From: Magicicada septendecula
Lineage: Eukaryota; Arthropoda; Insecta; Hemiptera; Cicadidae
DNA: 64,000 nucleotides
Assembly: GCA_034769895.1 (NCBI GenBank)
Contig: CM068367.1
Span: 710,172,196 to 710,236,195 of the forward strand
Direction of reading: 5' to 3'
The notes beneath the pieces were generated by a model. It was not told the DNA's origin and searched no databases. It worked only from the letters and a program-made list of their open reading frames with translations. The position numbers were made by a program, and so were the translations under genes. Positions 1-11,120 of this stretch are shown here, piece after piece (the first letter of the stretch is position 1; every line of letters begins with the position of its first letter).

Positions 1-1
1 G

Positions 2-394
2 ACCTTGATTAGACCAGTCCTGATGTATGGCTCGGAATGCTGGGTGGTAAAAAAACTAGATGAGCAGAAACTATCCGTTTTTGAGAGGAGGGTACTGAGG
101 AGAATCTATAGCCCTGTGAGGGAAAACGACATTTGGAGGCAATTGCATAATCGAGAGTTGTACGAAAGGTTTAAAGATCTTCCGATCGTGCAACTCATAC
201 AAATTAACAGATTGCGTTGGGCTGGTCATGTGCAGAGAATGGCGGAGGATAGAATCCCAAAAAGAGTGATGAACTATTTGCCGATGGGAAGGAGAAAGAA
301 GGGAAGACCGCGTACAAGATGGCTAGACCAGGTTGGTAAGGAGGCAGTGAGGCTGGCTGGGTGCAGCAAACTGGTGGACATTGGCCGGGAGTAG
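2..394 (+). CDS. Non-LTR retrotransposon reverse transcriptase, C-terminal fragment
   Basis: This is the last 130 or so codons of a LINE polyprotein. The frame is already open at position 2 and is cut by the window edge, so the start is not in view. The N-terminal part has the LYGSE-type motif (here MYGSECW) followed by the region read as VFERRVLRRIY. Further on are the RLRWAGHVQRM block and a basic KKGRPRTRW block. This arrangement is known from the region after the reverse transcriptase domain of many insect endonuclease/reverse-transcriptase LINEs. It would have taken part in target-primed reverse transcription. The frame ends cleanly with TAG after LVDIGRE. No stop or frameshift is visible in the part present. 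I cannot assign the clade with confidence. The endonuclease and catalytic domain, if present, lie to the left of the window. Confidence 0.82.
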   Translation, partial: TLIRPVLMYGSECWVVKKLDEQKLSVFERRVLRRIYSPVRENDIWRQLHNRELYERFKDLPIVQLIQINRLRWAGHVQRMAEDRIPKRVMNYLPMGRRKKGRPRTRWLDQVGKEAVRLAGCSKLVDIGRE

Positions 395-488
395 AGACCA
401 GTGGGGAAGATTTCTTTTGGAGGCCAGGGCCCGAACTGGGCTGTAGCGCCGAGGATGTATGTATGTATCTATGTATGTATGTATGTAT
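395..488 (+). mobile_element. LINE 3' untranslated end with (TATG)n tail
   Basis: About 60 bp of non-coding sequence follows the LINE stop codon, then a short tetranucleotide tail (455-488, ATGT units with one ATCT variant). The satellite begins immediately afterwards with the monomer motif CGTTTGCCAT. A simple-repeat tail in place of poly(A) is usual for several insect LINE families. The tail merges with the TATCGTTTGCC of the satellite monomer, so the exact insertion base cannot be fixed to better than a few nucleotides. Confidence 0.7.
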
Positions 489-1144
489 CGTTTGCCATGG
501 AAATAAAATTACGCTTGATAAAAAAAAGTTGCAAGTAAACTACCCCTTTCCATTAACCGATCTTCACCAAACAGAACAGTCATGAGTACTCTACAATTCA
601 GGGCTGTATGCTAAACATTATTTGAGTCTCTTTGAATTTACGGCAGTTATAGTTCGTAAAAAAAAATTACCCTTGTTAAAACATAAAACGTTGCAGGTAA
701 ACTACACCTTTCCAGTAAACAACCTTCGACAAAATCAACAGGCCTTGAGTTCTGTATAATTCAAAAAGGCATGCAAAGAAGTAATTGATTCTGTTTGAAT
801 TTACGGCAGTTATTTTTTACCCAAAAAAAAAATTACCCTTGATAAAAAAAACATTGCCGGTAAACTATCCCTTTCCCTTAACCGATCTTCACCAAAAACT
901 ATAGGTCTTGAGCACTCTACAAATCAGGGCAGTATGCAAATAATTATTTGATTCTGTTTGAATTTGCGGCTGTTATCGTTTGCCATATAAAATACCCTTT
1001 TAAAACATAAAACGTTTCAGGTAAACTACCCCTTTCCCTTGACCGATCTTTACCAAAAACAAAAGGTCCTGAGAAATCTACAATTCAGGGCTGCATGCAA
1101 AAAATTATTTGATTCTGTTTGAATTTGCGACTGTTATCGTTTGC

Positions 1145-1485
1145 CATAAAAAAAAGTCTACAGATAAACAGATAGACAGAAAGACACACAGACACTTTTC
1201 GGAAAATAACTTTTTTCATGTTTTGAGTGTAGATCAATCAGAATCTGCAATAATCTCGAACACGATTTTTTTTGCCATCACCAAAAAGATGATGTTCCTT
1301 TCCATTTCCTTAAGGAACATGGAAGTAAAATTATCCCCTCCCCCTTCATTAATAATTTTCATTTATAGAAAATTAACCCCACCCCGTTCAACTAGCGTCT
1401 TCATTTATAGATATTTCATGTATGTTTCGACAGTGGATTAATAAGATCTTATCAGGATACATTATTTATCAAAATTAAGAATTTA
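1145..1485 (+). repeat. Satellite module A (first of four)
   Basis: This non-monomeric block of about 330 bp replaces the second half of a monomer. It starts with an ACAG/ACAC microsatellite and continues with TTTTCGGAAAATGACTTTTT and a CAGAATCTGCAATAATCTCG segment. An imperfect hairpin sequence around TTTCCTTAAGGAACATGG follows, and the block ends with TTTATAGATATTTCATG and GGATTAATAAGATCTTATCA. Other copies lie near 6003-6330, 14533-14860 and 17432-17750. Each is followed directly by a normal monomer resuming at the CTTGTTACAACA position. Confidence 0.75.
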
Positions 1486-2585
1486 ACTCTTGTTACAACA
1501 ACAAAATTATCCGGTAAACTACCCTTTCCCCGTAACCGATCTTCACCAAAATCAAAAGGTCTTGATTCCTCTAAAACTCAGGCACATATGTAAAAAATTA
1601 TTTTTTTCTGTTTGAATTTACAGCAGTTATGGTTTGCCATGGAAAAATTTCTCTTGTTACAATATAAAATGTTGCTGGTAAACTACCCCTTCACCTTAAT
1701 CGATCTTCACCAAAATCAACAGGCCTTGAGGTCTCTACAATTCAGGGAAGTATGCAAAACATTATTTGATTATGTTTGAATTCACGGCAGTTATCGTTTG
1801 TCATAGAAGAAGTTACCCTTGTTAAAACACAAAATGTTGCTGGTAAACTACCCCTTTGTCTTAACTGATATTCACCAAAATCTAAAGGTCTTGAGTCCTC
1901 TACAATTCAGGAATGCATGCAATACATTATTTTATTCTGTTTGAATGTGCAGCAGTTATCGTTCTTCATAGAAATAATTACTCTTGTAAAAACATAAAAT
2001 GTGACTGGTAAACTACCCCTTTCCATTAACCAATCTTCACCAAAATCAATAGGACTTCAGTCCTTTACAATTCAGAAAAGTATTCAAAAAAATATTTGAT
2101 TCTGTTTGAATGTACGGCAGTTATCGTACTTCATGTAAAACGTTCTTTTGTTACATCATAAAATGGTGCTGGTAAACTACCCCTTTCCCTTAACCGATCT
2201 TCACCAAAATCAACAGAGATTGAGTTCTCTATAGCTCAGGAAGGTATAAAAAACATTGTTTGATTCTGATTGAATTTACGGCAGTTATCATTAGTCATGT
2301 AAAAAATTACCCACGTTAAAACATAAAACATTTTATGTAAACTACCCCGTTTCCTTAACCGATCTTCACCAAAAACAATATGTCTTGAGAACTATACAAT
2401 TCAGGCTGTTATCGTTTGTCTAAAAAAAAATTACCCTTGATAAAAATAAAGTTGCTGGTAAACTACCCCTTTCCCTTAACCGAGCTTCACCAAAAACAAA
2501 AGGTCTTGAGTACTCTACAAATTAGGTCTGTATGCAAAAAATTATTTGATTCTCTTTGACTGTACGGCTGTTATTGTTTGCCATA

Positions 2586-2935
2586 GAAAAAATCTATAGA
2601 CAGCGAGAGACACAGATAGATAGACAGACACACACAGACAGTTTTCGAAAAATGATATTTTTACATGTTTTGAGGGTAGTACAATCAGAATCTGCAATAA
2701 TCTCGACCAGGATTTTTTTGTCATCATCATACTTCAATTTCCTTATGAAACATGGAAGTAAAATTATCCCCTCCAATTTCAACTATAATTTTCATTTATA
2801 CAAAATTTCCCCCACCCTGTTCAACTAGCCTCTTCATTTATAGATATTTCATCTATGTTTCTACAGTGGATTATTAAGATCTTCTTATAAGGATATTTTA
2901 TATATATATATCAAAATTAAGTACTTTACTCTGTT
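2586..2935 (+). repeat. Satellite module A' (first of three)
   Basis: This is a sister of module A. Its diagnostic changes are AATGATATTTTTACATGTTT in place of AATGACTTTTTTCATG, and TCATCATCATACTTCAATTT in place of the ACTTCCATTTCC hairpin arm. Copies lie near 7460-7785 and 18688-18885, the last cut by the inversion. The microsatellite at its start differs in length and composition among copies. Confidence 0.7.
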
Positions 2936-3231
2936 ACAACAAAAAATGTTTCTGGTAAACTACCACTCCCCCATTCCGATCATCACCAAAATCAACAGGC
3001 CTTGAGTCTTCTACAATGGGAAAAAATTATTTGATTCTGTTTGAAATTACAGAAGTTTTCGTTCTTCATGAACAAATTTGTCTTGTTACAACATTAAATG
3101 TTACTGGTAAACTACCCCTTTCCATCAATCGATCTTCACCAAAAAAATAGGTCTTGAGAACTCTACAAATCACGTCTGTATGCAAGAAATTATTTGATTC
3201 TGTTTGAATTTGGAGCTGTTATCGTTTGCCA

Positions 3232-3975
3232 TAGAAAAAATCTATCGACACAGACACAGACACACACACAGACACTTTTCGAAAAATGACTTTTTTCATG
3301 TTTTTTGTGTAGTACAATCTGAATCTGCAATAATCTCGAACACGATTTTTTTGCCATCACCATACTTCCATTTCCTAAAGGAACATGGAAGTAAAAAAGA
3401 CAAATGAATAAATTAGTCCAAACATACAGTCTTTGGTCTGGTATAACAGAAATCACTATAGTAACAAGTTTAAGTTGTTAATAATTATCTTTGTCTTTCG
3501 GTATATTATATTATACGGTATATATTATATTATCGTAATAATATCTGTAAGGAGAACCATACATGACTTCCATGTTCTAAGATTTATATTTAAAAGCATA
3601 TTCGAAATGAAATATTTCCGTAGATACTACTTCTTTCTATTGCTTCAGCCTTAACCACAGTACTGTGGTCACTAACGTATACCACCTCATGTTTTCGCAC
3701 TCGATTTTCACTGATGATGGCAGTCGATGGCACTGCCGTAAAGTCTGGTTTTGCAGAAAACATTGGACTACGACTAAACACCCCGGGAAGGAATTTTAAC
3801 AAAGAACTACTTCTTTGTTGCCGATAACTTAGTACACATAAAACATTCTCCCCTCCCCCTTCGACTATAATTTTCAATAATAGATAAATACCCCCACCTC
3901 GTTCACCTAACCTCGTTATTTAGAGATATTTCATCTACGTTTCTACTTTATTTATCAAAATTAAGTAGTTTACTC
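3232..3975 (+). repeat. Satellite module B (first of seven)
   Basis: This is a block of about 750 bp. In order it contains: the CA-rich microsatellite; the ACTTCCAT...ATGGAAGT hairpin (3364-3392); AATTAGTCCAAACATACAGT; an AT-rich stretch; GGAGAACCATACATGACTTC; the perfect palindrome ACCACAGTACTGTGGT (3654-3669); the hairpin CAAAGAACTACTTCTTTG; and the same 3' end as module A. Other copies are near 8252-9050, 10341-11120, 20690-21428 (reverse), 22111-22595 (internally deleted), 24945-25685 and 26632-27095 (cut by the LTR array). A - strand frame of about 80 codons stays open in most copies; I do not recognise its translation. Confidence 0.75.
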
Positions 3976-4408
3976 TTGTTAAAACATAAAACGTTACAGG
4001 TAAACTACCCCTTTCTCTAAACCGATCTTCACCAACATCAATAGACCTTCAGTCCTCTACAATGCAGGGATGCATGCAAAAAGAATATTTGATTCTGTTT
4101 GAATGTGCGGCACTTATCGTTCTTCATAGAAAAAATTACACTTGTTAAAACATAAAATGTTGCTGGTATACTACCCCTTTCCCTTAACCGATCTTCACCA
4201 AAACCAAAAGATCTTGAGAACACTACATTTCAGTTCTGTATTCAAACATTATTTGATCCTATTTGAATTTGCGGTTGTTATCGTTTGCCAAAGAAAAGTA
4301 AACTTGATAAAAAAACGTAGCAGGTAAACTACCCCTTTCCCTTAACCATCTTCACCAAAAACAACAGGTTTTGAGTACTCTACAAATCAAGTGCGTACGC
4401 AAAAAAAT

Positions 4409-4705
4409 CATGATTTTCACTGATGATGCCAGTCGATGGCACTGCCGAAATGTCTGGTTATGCAGAAAACATTGGACTACGGCTAAACAGCCTGGTAAGG
4501 AATTTTAACAGAGAACTACTTCTTTGTTACCGATAACTTAGTACATATATAAAAAATTATCCCCTCCCTCTTCAACTATAATTTTCATTAATAGAAAATT
4601 ACTTCCACTCCGTTCAACTAGCCTCTTCATTTATAGATATTTCATCTACGTTTCTACAGTGGATTATTAAGATCTTCTTATCAGGATATTTTATTTATCA
4701 ACCGA
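4409..4705 (+). repeat. Satellite module C, left-truncated copy
   Basis: A monomer ending in AAAAAAATCAT passes directly into GATTTTCACTGATGATGCCA, the middle of module B/C. The palindrome is therefore missing. The remaining part carries the CAGAGAACTACTTCTTTG hairpin variant and the usual 3' end. Confidence 0.65.
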
Positions 4706-5600
4706 TAATTTCCCTTAACCGATCTTCACCAAAGACAACATGTATTGAGAACTCTACAATTCAGTGCTGTATGAAAACATTATATGATTCTGTTTGACTT
4801 TGCGTCTGTTATCGTTTGCCATGGAAATAAAATTACGCTTGATAAAAAAAACGTTGCAGGTAAACTACCCCTTTCCCTTAACCGATCTTCAGAAAACACA
4901 ACAGTCTTGAGTACTCTACAATTCAGGGCTGTATGCAAAACATCATTTGAGTCTGTTCGAATTTGAGGCTGTTATCGTTAGCCATAGAAAATACACTTGT
5001 TAAAACATAAAACGTTGCAGGTAAACTACACCTTTCCCGTAAACAATCTTCGACAAAATCAACAGACCTTGTGTTCTGTATAATTCAAAAAGGCATGCAA
5101 AAAAGTAATTGATTCTGTTTAAATTTACTGCAGTTATAGTTAGCCAAAAAAAAAAAAAAATACCCTTGATAAAAAAACCTTACCGGTAAACTATCCCTTT
5201 CCCTTAACCGATCTTCACCAAAAACAATAGGTCTTGAGCACTCTACAAATCAGGGCTGTATGCAAATAATTATTTGATTCTGTTTGAATTTGCGGCTGTT
5301 ATCGTTTGCCATATAAAATACCCTTTTAAAACATAAAACGTTTCAGGTGAACTACCCCTTTCCCTTGACCGATCTTTACCAAAAACAAAAGGTCCTGAGA
5401 ACTCTACAATTCATGGTTGCATGTAAAAAATTATTTGATTCTTTCGAATTTGAGGCTGTTATCGTTAGCCATATAAAATACTCTTGTTAAAACATAAAAC
5501 GTTGGTGGTAAACTAACCTTTTCCCTTAACCGATCTTAACTAAAAACAATAGACCTTGAGAACTCTTCCATTCAGGGCTGCATGAAAAAAATTATTTTAT

Positions 5601-5795
5601 TCTTATATATAATATAAACTTTCACTATGAACTTACTTTGGTTATTATTCCCCAAACGTTTCAACGTGTTGTACGTCTTCTTCAGTGGGAGTAAATACTG
5701 AATGTCTTCACACAGTAACGGTTATTGACTATAGGTGGGTGTTGATGGGGGGGGGGGGGGGGGAGTGAACGAAGAGGATGTACCAACAAGATAAT
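5601..5795 (+). mobile_element. Satellite module D: short inserted element with flanking duplications
   Basis: This insert of about 190 bp starts with TATATATAATATAAACTTTC and ends near GATGTACCAACAAGATA. It interrupts a monomer at ATTATTTTATTCT, and that 13-bp sequence is present on both sides (about 5591-5603 and 5793-5805), as expected for a target-site duplication. Copies at 14141-14325 and 17041-17220 have the same flanks. On the - strand the middle reads CTGAAGAAGACGTACA followed by GTTGAAACG. That resembles motifs I associate with insect Penelope-like elements, but the resemblance is short and the assignment is a guess. Confidence 0.55.
5747..5763 (+). repeat. G17 homopolymer
   Basis: A run of 17 G lies in module D copy 1. 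The other two copies of the module have six. In AT-rich surroundings this is a notable isolated G-tract. It may form a quadruplex, and its length may be an assembly or sequencing error. Confidence 0.85.
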
Positions 5796-8251
5796 TATTT
5801 TATTCTGTTTGAATTTACGGCTGTTATCGTTTGCCATAGACAAAAATTACCCTTGATTAAAAAAACCGTTGCAGGTAAACTACCCCTTTCCCTTAACCGA
5901 CCTGCACCAAAAAAAATAGGTCTTGAGTACTCCACAAGCCAGGACTGTATGCAAAAAATATTTGATTCTGTTTGAATTTGCGACTGTTAATCGTTTGCCA
6001 TAAAAAAAGTCTACAGACAAACAGTTAGACAGCAGACACACAGACACTTTTCAGAAAATGACTTTTTTTCATGTTTTGAGTGTAGTAAAATCAGAATCTG
6101 CAATAATCTCGAACACGATTTTTTAACCATCAACATACTTCCATTTCCTTAAGGAACATGGAAGTAAAATTATCCCCTCCTCCTTCAACTATAATTTTCA
6201 TTTATAGAAAAGTAACCCCACCCCGTTCAACTAGCGTCTTTATTTATAGATATTTCATGTATGTTTCGACAGTGGATTAATAAGATCTTATCAGGATACT
6301 TTATTTATCAAAATTAAGTATTTAACTCTTGTTACAACAACAAAATTATCCGGTAAACTACCCTTTCCCCGTAACCGATCTTCACCAAAATCAAAAGGTC
6401 TTGACACCTCTACAACTCAGGCACATATGTAAAAAATTATTTGTTTCTGTTTGAATTTACGGCAGTTATTGTTCGTCATGGAAAAATTTCTCTTGTTACA
6501 ACATAAAATGTTGCTTGTAAACTACCCCTTTCCCTTAATCGATCTTCACCAAAATCAACAAGCCTTGAGGACTCTACAATGTAGGGATGTATGCAAAACA
6601 TTATTTGATTATGTTTGAATTCACAGCAGTTATCGTTTGTCATAGAAAAAGTTACCCTTGTTAAAACATAAAATGTTGCTGGTAAACAACCCCCTTGTCT
6701 TAACTGATATTCACCAAAATCAAAAGGTCTTGAGTCCTCTACAATTCAGGGATGTATGCAATACATTATTTTATTCTGTTTGAATATGCGGCAGTTATCG
6801 TTCTTCATAGAAATAATTTCTCTTGTTAAAACTTAAAATGTGACTGGTAAACTACCCCTTTCCATTAACCAATCTTCACCAAAATCAATATGCCTTGAGT
6901 CCTTTACAATTCAGGAAAGTATTCAGAAAAACATATTTGATTCTGTTTTGTTACGGCAGAATCAATACGGAAAATTTGATGTACGGCAGTTATCGTATTT
7001 CATGTAAAACGTTCTCTTGTTACATCATTAAATGGTGTTGGTAAACTACCCCTTTCCCTTAACCGATCTTCACCAAAATCAACAGAGATCGAGTTCTCTA
7101 TAGCACAGGAAGGTATGAAAAACATTGTTTGACTATGATTGAATTTACGGCAGTTATCATTCGTCGTATAAAAAATTAACCATGTTAAAACATAAAATGT
7201 TTTATGTAAATACCCCGTTTCCTTAACCGATCTTCACCAAAAACAATATGTCTTGAGAACTATACAATTCAAGCTGTTATCGTTTGCAAAAAAAAAAAAA
7301 AATTACCCTTGATAAAAATAAAGTTGCTAGTAAACTACCCCTTTCCCTTAACCGATCTTCACCAAAAACAAAAGGTCTTGAGTACTCTACAAATTAGGTC
7401 TGTATGCAAAATATTATTTGATTCTGTTTGAATTTGCGGCTGTTATTGTTTGCCATAGAAAAAAATCTATAGACAGACAGACTGACATACTGTTTCCGAA
7501 AAATGATATTTTTACATGTTTTGAGAGTAGTACAATCAGAATCTGCAATAATCTCAACCACGATTTTCTTTGTCATCATCATACTTCAATTTCCTTATGG
7601 AACATGGAAGTAAAATTATCCCCTCCAATTTCAACTATAATTTTCATTTATAGAATATTACCCCCACCCTGTTCAACTAGCCTCTTCATTTATAGATATT
7701 TCATCTACGTTTCTACAGTGGATTATTAAGACCTTCTTATAAGGATACTTTATATATCAAAACTAAGTAGGTACTTCACTCAGTTACAACAAAAAATGTT
7801 TCTGGTAAACTACCATTCCCCCGTGTCCGAACTTCACCAAAATCAAAAGTCTTGAGTCCTCTACAACACAGGCACATATGGAAAAATTATTTGATTCTGT
7901 TTGAACTTACAGAAGTTTTCGTTCTTCATGAAAAAATTTGTCTTGTTACAACATAAAATGTTGCTGGTAAACTACCCTTTCCCCTCAACCGATCTTAACC
8001 AAAAACAATAGGTCTTGAGAACTCTACAATTCAGGGCTGAATGCAAACATTATTTGATTCTGTTTGAATTTGCGGCTGTTATCGTTTGCCATAGAAAATA
8101 CCATTATTAAAACATAAAACGTTGCTGGTAAACTACCCCGTATCCTTAACCGATCTTCACCAAAAACAATAGGTCTTGAGAACTCTACAATTCAGGGCTG
8201 TATGCAAAACATTATTTGATTCTGTTTGAATTTGGGACTGTTATCGTTTGC

Positions 8252-9050
8252 CATAGAAAAAAATCTATGGACAAACAGACACAGACACACACTCACACTC
8301 ACACACACACACACTTTTCAAAAAATGACTTTTTTCATGTTTTGAGTGTAGTACAATCAGAATCTGCAATAATCTCGAACAGGATTTTTTTGCCATCACC
8401 ATACTTCCATTTCCTTAAGGAACATGGAAGTAAAAAAGACATTATGAATAAATTAGTCCAAACATACAGTCTTTGGTCTGGTATAACAGAAATCACTATA
8501 GTGACAAGTTTAAGTTGTTAACAATTAACTTAGTCTTTCCGTATATTATATTATACGGTATATATTATATTATCTTAATAATATCTGTAAGGAGAACCAT
8601 ACATGACTTCCATGTTCTAAGACTTATATTTAAAAGCATATTCGAAATGAAATATTTCCATAGAAACTACTTCTTTCTATTGATTCAGCCTTAACCACAG
8701 TACTGTGGACACTAACGTATACCACCTCACGTTTTCGCACTCGATTTTCACTGATGATGGCAGTCGATGGCACTGCTGTAAAGTCTGGTTTTGCAGAAAA
8801 CATTGGACTACGGTTAAACAGCCCGGGAAGAAATTTTAACAAAGAACTACTTCTTTGTTGCCGATAACTTAGTACACATAAAAAAATTCTCTCCTTCCCC
8901 TTCAACTATAATTTTTATTAATAGAAAATTACCCCCACCTCGTTCACTTAACCTCGTCCTTTAGAGATATTTCATCTATGTTTCTACAGTGGATTATTAT
9001 GGGCTTCTTATCAGGATACTTTATTTATCAAAATTAAGTACTTTACTCTT
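8252..9050 (+). repeat. Satellite module B, copy 2
   Basis: This is a full-length copy. Its microsatellite is the longest CA-rich one among the modules (8272-8314). The hairpin lies at 8403-8431. The central palindrome is broken here by one change (GTGGA instead of GTGGT at 8701-8709). The frame corresponding to the 80-codon stretch of the first copy is open on the - strand (8630-8905). Confidence 0.75.
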
Positions 9051-10340
9051 GTTAAAAAATAAAACGTTACAGGTAAACTACCCCTTTCTCTAAACTGATC
9101 TTCCCCAAAATCAATAGACCTTCAGTCCTCTACAATGCAGGGATGCATGCAAAAAAAATATTTGATTCTGTTTGAATGTGCGGTAGTTATCTTTTGTCTA
9201 AAAAAATTACCCTTCTTAAAACATAAAATATTGCTAGTAAACTACCCCTATCCCTTAACCGATCTTCAACAAAATCAACTGACTTTGAGTTCTCTTTAAT
9301 TCAAAAAGGTATGCAAAAACGTAGTTGATTCTATTTGAATTTGCGGCAGTTGTCGTTCATCATATAAAAAATTACCATTGTTAAAACATAAAATGATGCA
9401 GGTATACTACCCCTTTCCCTTAACCGATCTTCACCAAAGGCAAAAAATCATGAGAACACTACATTTCAGGGCTGTATTCAAAACATTATTTTATCCTATT
9501 TGAAATTGCGGCTGTTATCGTTTGCCAAAGAAAAGTACCCTTGATAAAAAAACGTAGCAGGTAAACTACCCCTTTCCCTTAACCATCTTCTCCAAAAACA
9601 ACAGGTTTTGAGTACTCTACATTTCAGGGCTGTATGCAAAAATTATTTATTCTGGTTGAATATGCGACTGTTATCGTTTGCCATAGAAACAAATTACCCT
9701 TGATTTAAAAAAAAAATTTTGCAGGTAAACTACCCCTTTCCCTTAACCGATCTCCACCAAAACAACAAGTCTTGAGTACTCTACAAATAAGGGCTGTATG
9801 CAAGAAATTATTTGATTCTGTTTGCATTTGGGACTGTTATCGTTTGCCATAGAAAATACCATTATTAAAACATAAAACGTTGCCGTAATCTACCCCTTTC
9901 CCTTAACCGATCTTCACCAGAAACAATAGGTCTTGAGAACTCTACAGTTCAGGGCTGAATGCAAAACATTATTTGATTCTGTTTGAATTTGCGGCTGTTA
10001 TCGTTTGCCATAGAAAAAAAACATTATTAAAACATAAAACGTTGCCGTAATCTACCCCTTTCCCTTAACCGATCTTCACCAAAAACAACAGGTCTTGAGA
10101 ACTATACAATTCAGGGCTGTATGCAAAACATTACTTGATTCTGTTTGAATTTGCGACTGTTATCGTTTGCCATAGAAACAAATTACCATTGATTAAAAAA
10201 AAAAAATTTGCAGGTAAACTACCCCTTTCCCTTAACCGATCTCCACCAAAAACAACAACTCTTGAGTACTCTGTAAATAAGGGCTGTATGCAAGAAATTA
10301 TTTGATTCTGTTTGAATTTGGGACAGTTATCGTTTGCCAT

Positions 10341-11120
10341 AGAAAAAAATCTATGGACACACAGACACAGACACACACTCACACACACTTTTCGAAAAAT
10401 GCCTTTTTCCATGTTTTGAGTGTAGTACAATCAGAATCTGCAATAATCTCGAACAGGATTTTTTTGCCATCACCATACTTCCATTTCCTTAAGGAACATG
10501 GAAGTAAAAAAGACATTACGAATAAATTAGTCCAAACATAGTCTTTGGTCTGGTATAACATAAATCACTATAGTGACAAGTTTAAGTTGCTAATAATTAT
10601 CTTAGTCTTTCGGTATATTATATTATACGGTATATATTATACAATCTTAATAATATCTGTAAGGAGAACCATACATGACTTCCATGTTCTAAGATTTATA
10701 TTTAAAAGCATATTCGAAATGAAATATTTCCATAGAAACTACTTCTTTCTATTGCTTCAACCTTAACCACAGTACTGTGGTCACTAACGTATACCACCTC
10801 ACGTTTTCGCACTCGATTTTCACTGATGATGGCAGTCGATGTCAATGCTGTAAAGTCTGGTTTTGCAGAAAACATTGGACTACGGTTAAACAGCCCGGGA
10901 AGAAATTTTAACAAAGAACTACTTCTTTGTTGCCGATAACTTAGTACACATATACAAAATTCTCCCCTCCCCCTTCAACTATAATTTTCATTAATAGAGA
11001 ATTACCCCCACCTCGTTCACTTAACCTCGTCCTTTAGAGATATTTCATCTACGTTTGTAAAGTGGATTATTATGAGCTTCTTATCAGGATACTTTATTTA
11101 TCAAAATTAAGTACTTTACT
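10341..11120 (+). repeat. Satellite module B, copy 3
   Basis: This is a full-length copy about 2.08 kb downstream of copy 2, with matching flanking monomers on both sides. The palindrome is intact (10766-10781). The two copies therefore belong to a local tandem duplication. The second duplicate carries one extra monomer after the module, at about 11260-11420. Confidence 0.75.

Larger units (their letters stand above)
484..3000 (+). repeat. Satellite higher-order repeat, copy 1
   Basis: The block begins with the diagnostic monomer TTTGCCATGGAAATAAAATT. It then runs through a monomer with GTAAACAACCTTCGACAAAA, module A (near 1145-1485), about eight monomers and module A' (near 2586-2935). The same order recurs from 4815, 13518 and 16741. 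This copy lacks module D and the few monomers around it that the other copies carry between the first monomers and module A. Confidence 0.75.
4815..7800 (+). repeat. Satellite higher-order repeat, copy 2
   Basis: It has the same starting monomer as copy 1, the same module A (6003-6330) and the same module A' (7460-7785). It has extra monomers and module D (5601-5795) in its first third. The offset to copy 1 grows from 4331 bp at the start to 4858 bp at module A, which measures the extra material. There is a local disturbance near 6945-6975, where a short piece of monomer (TACGGCAG) is duplicated. Confidence 0.75.

Noticed and set aside
5640..5700. Hammerhead ribozyme in module D (CTGAAGA...GAAAC on the - strand)
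   Set aside because: The conserved CTGATGA core is not present and I could not find the three required stems; noted only as a motif resemblance.
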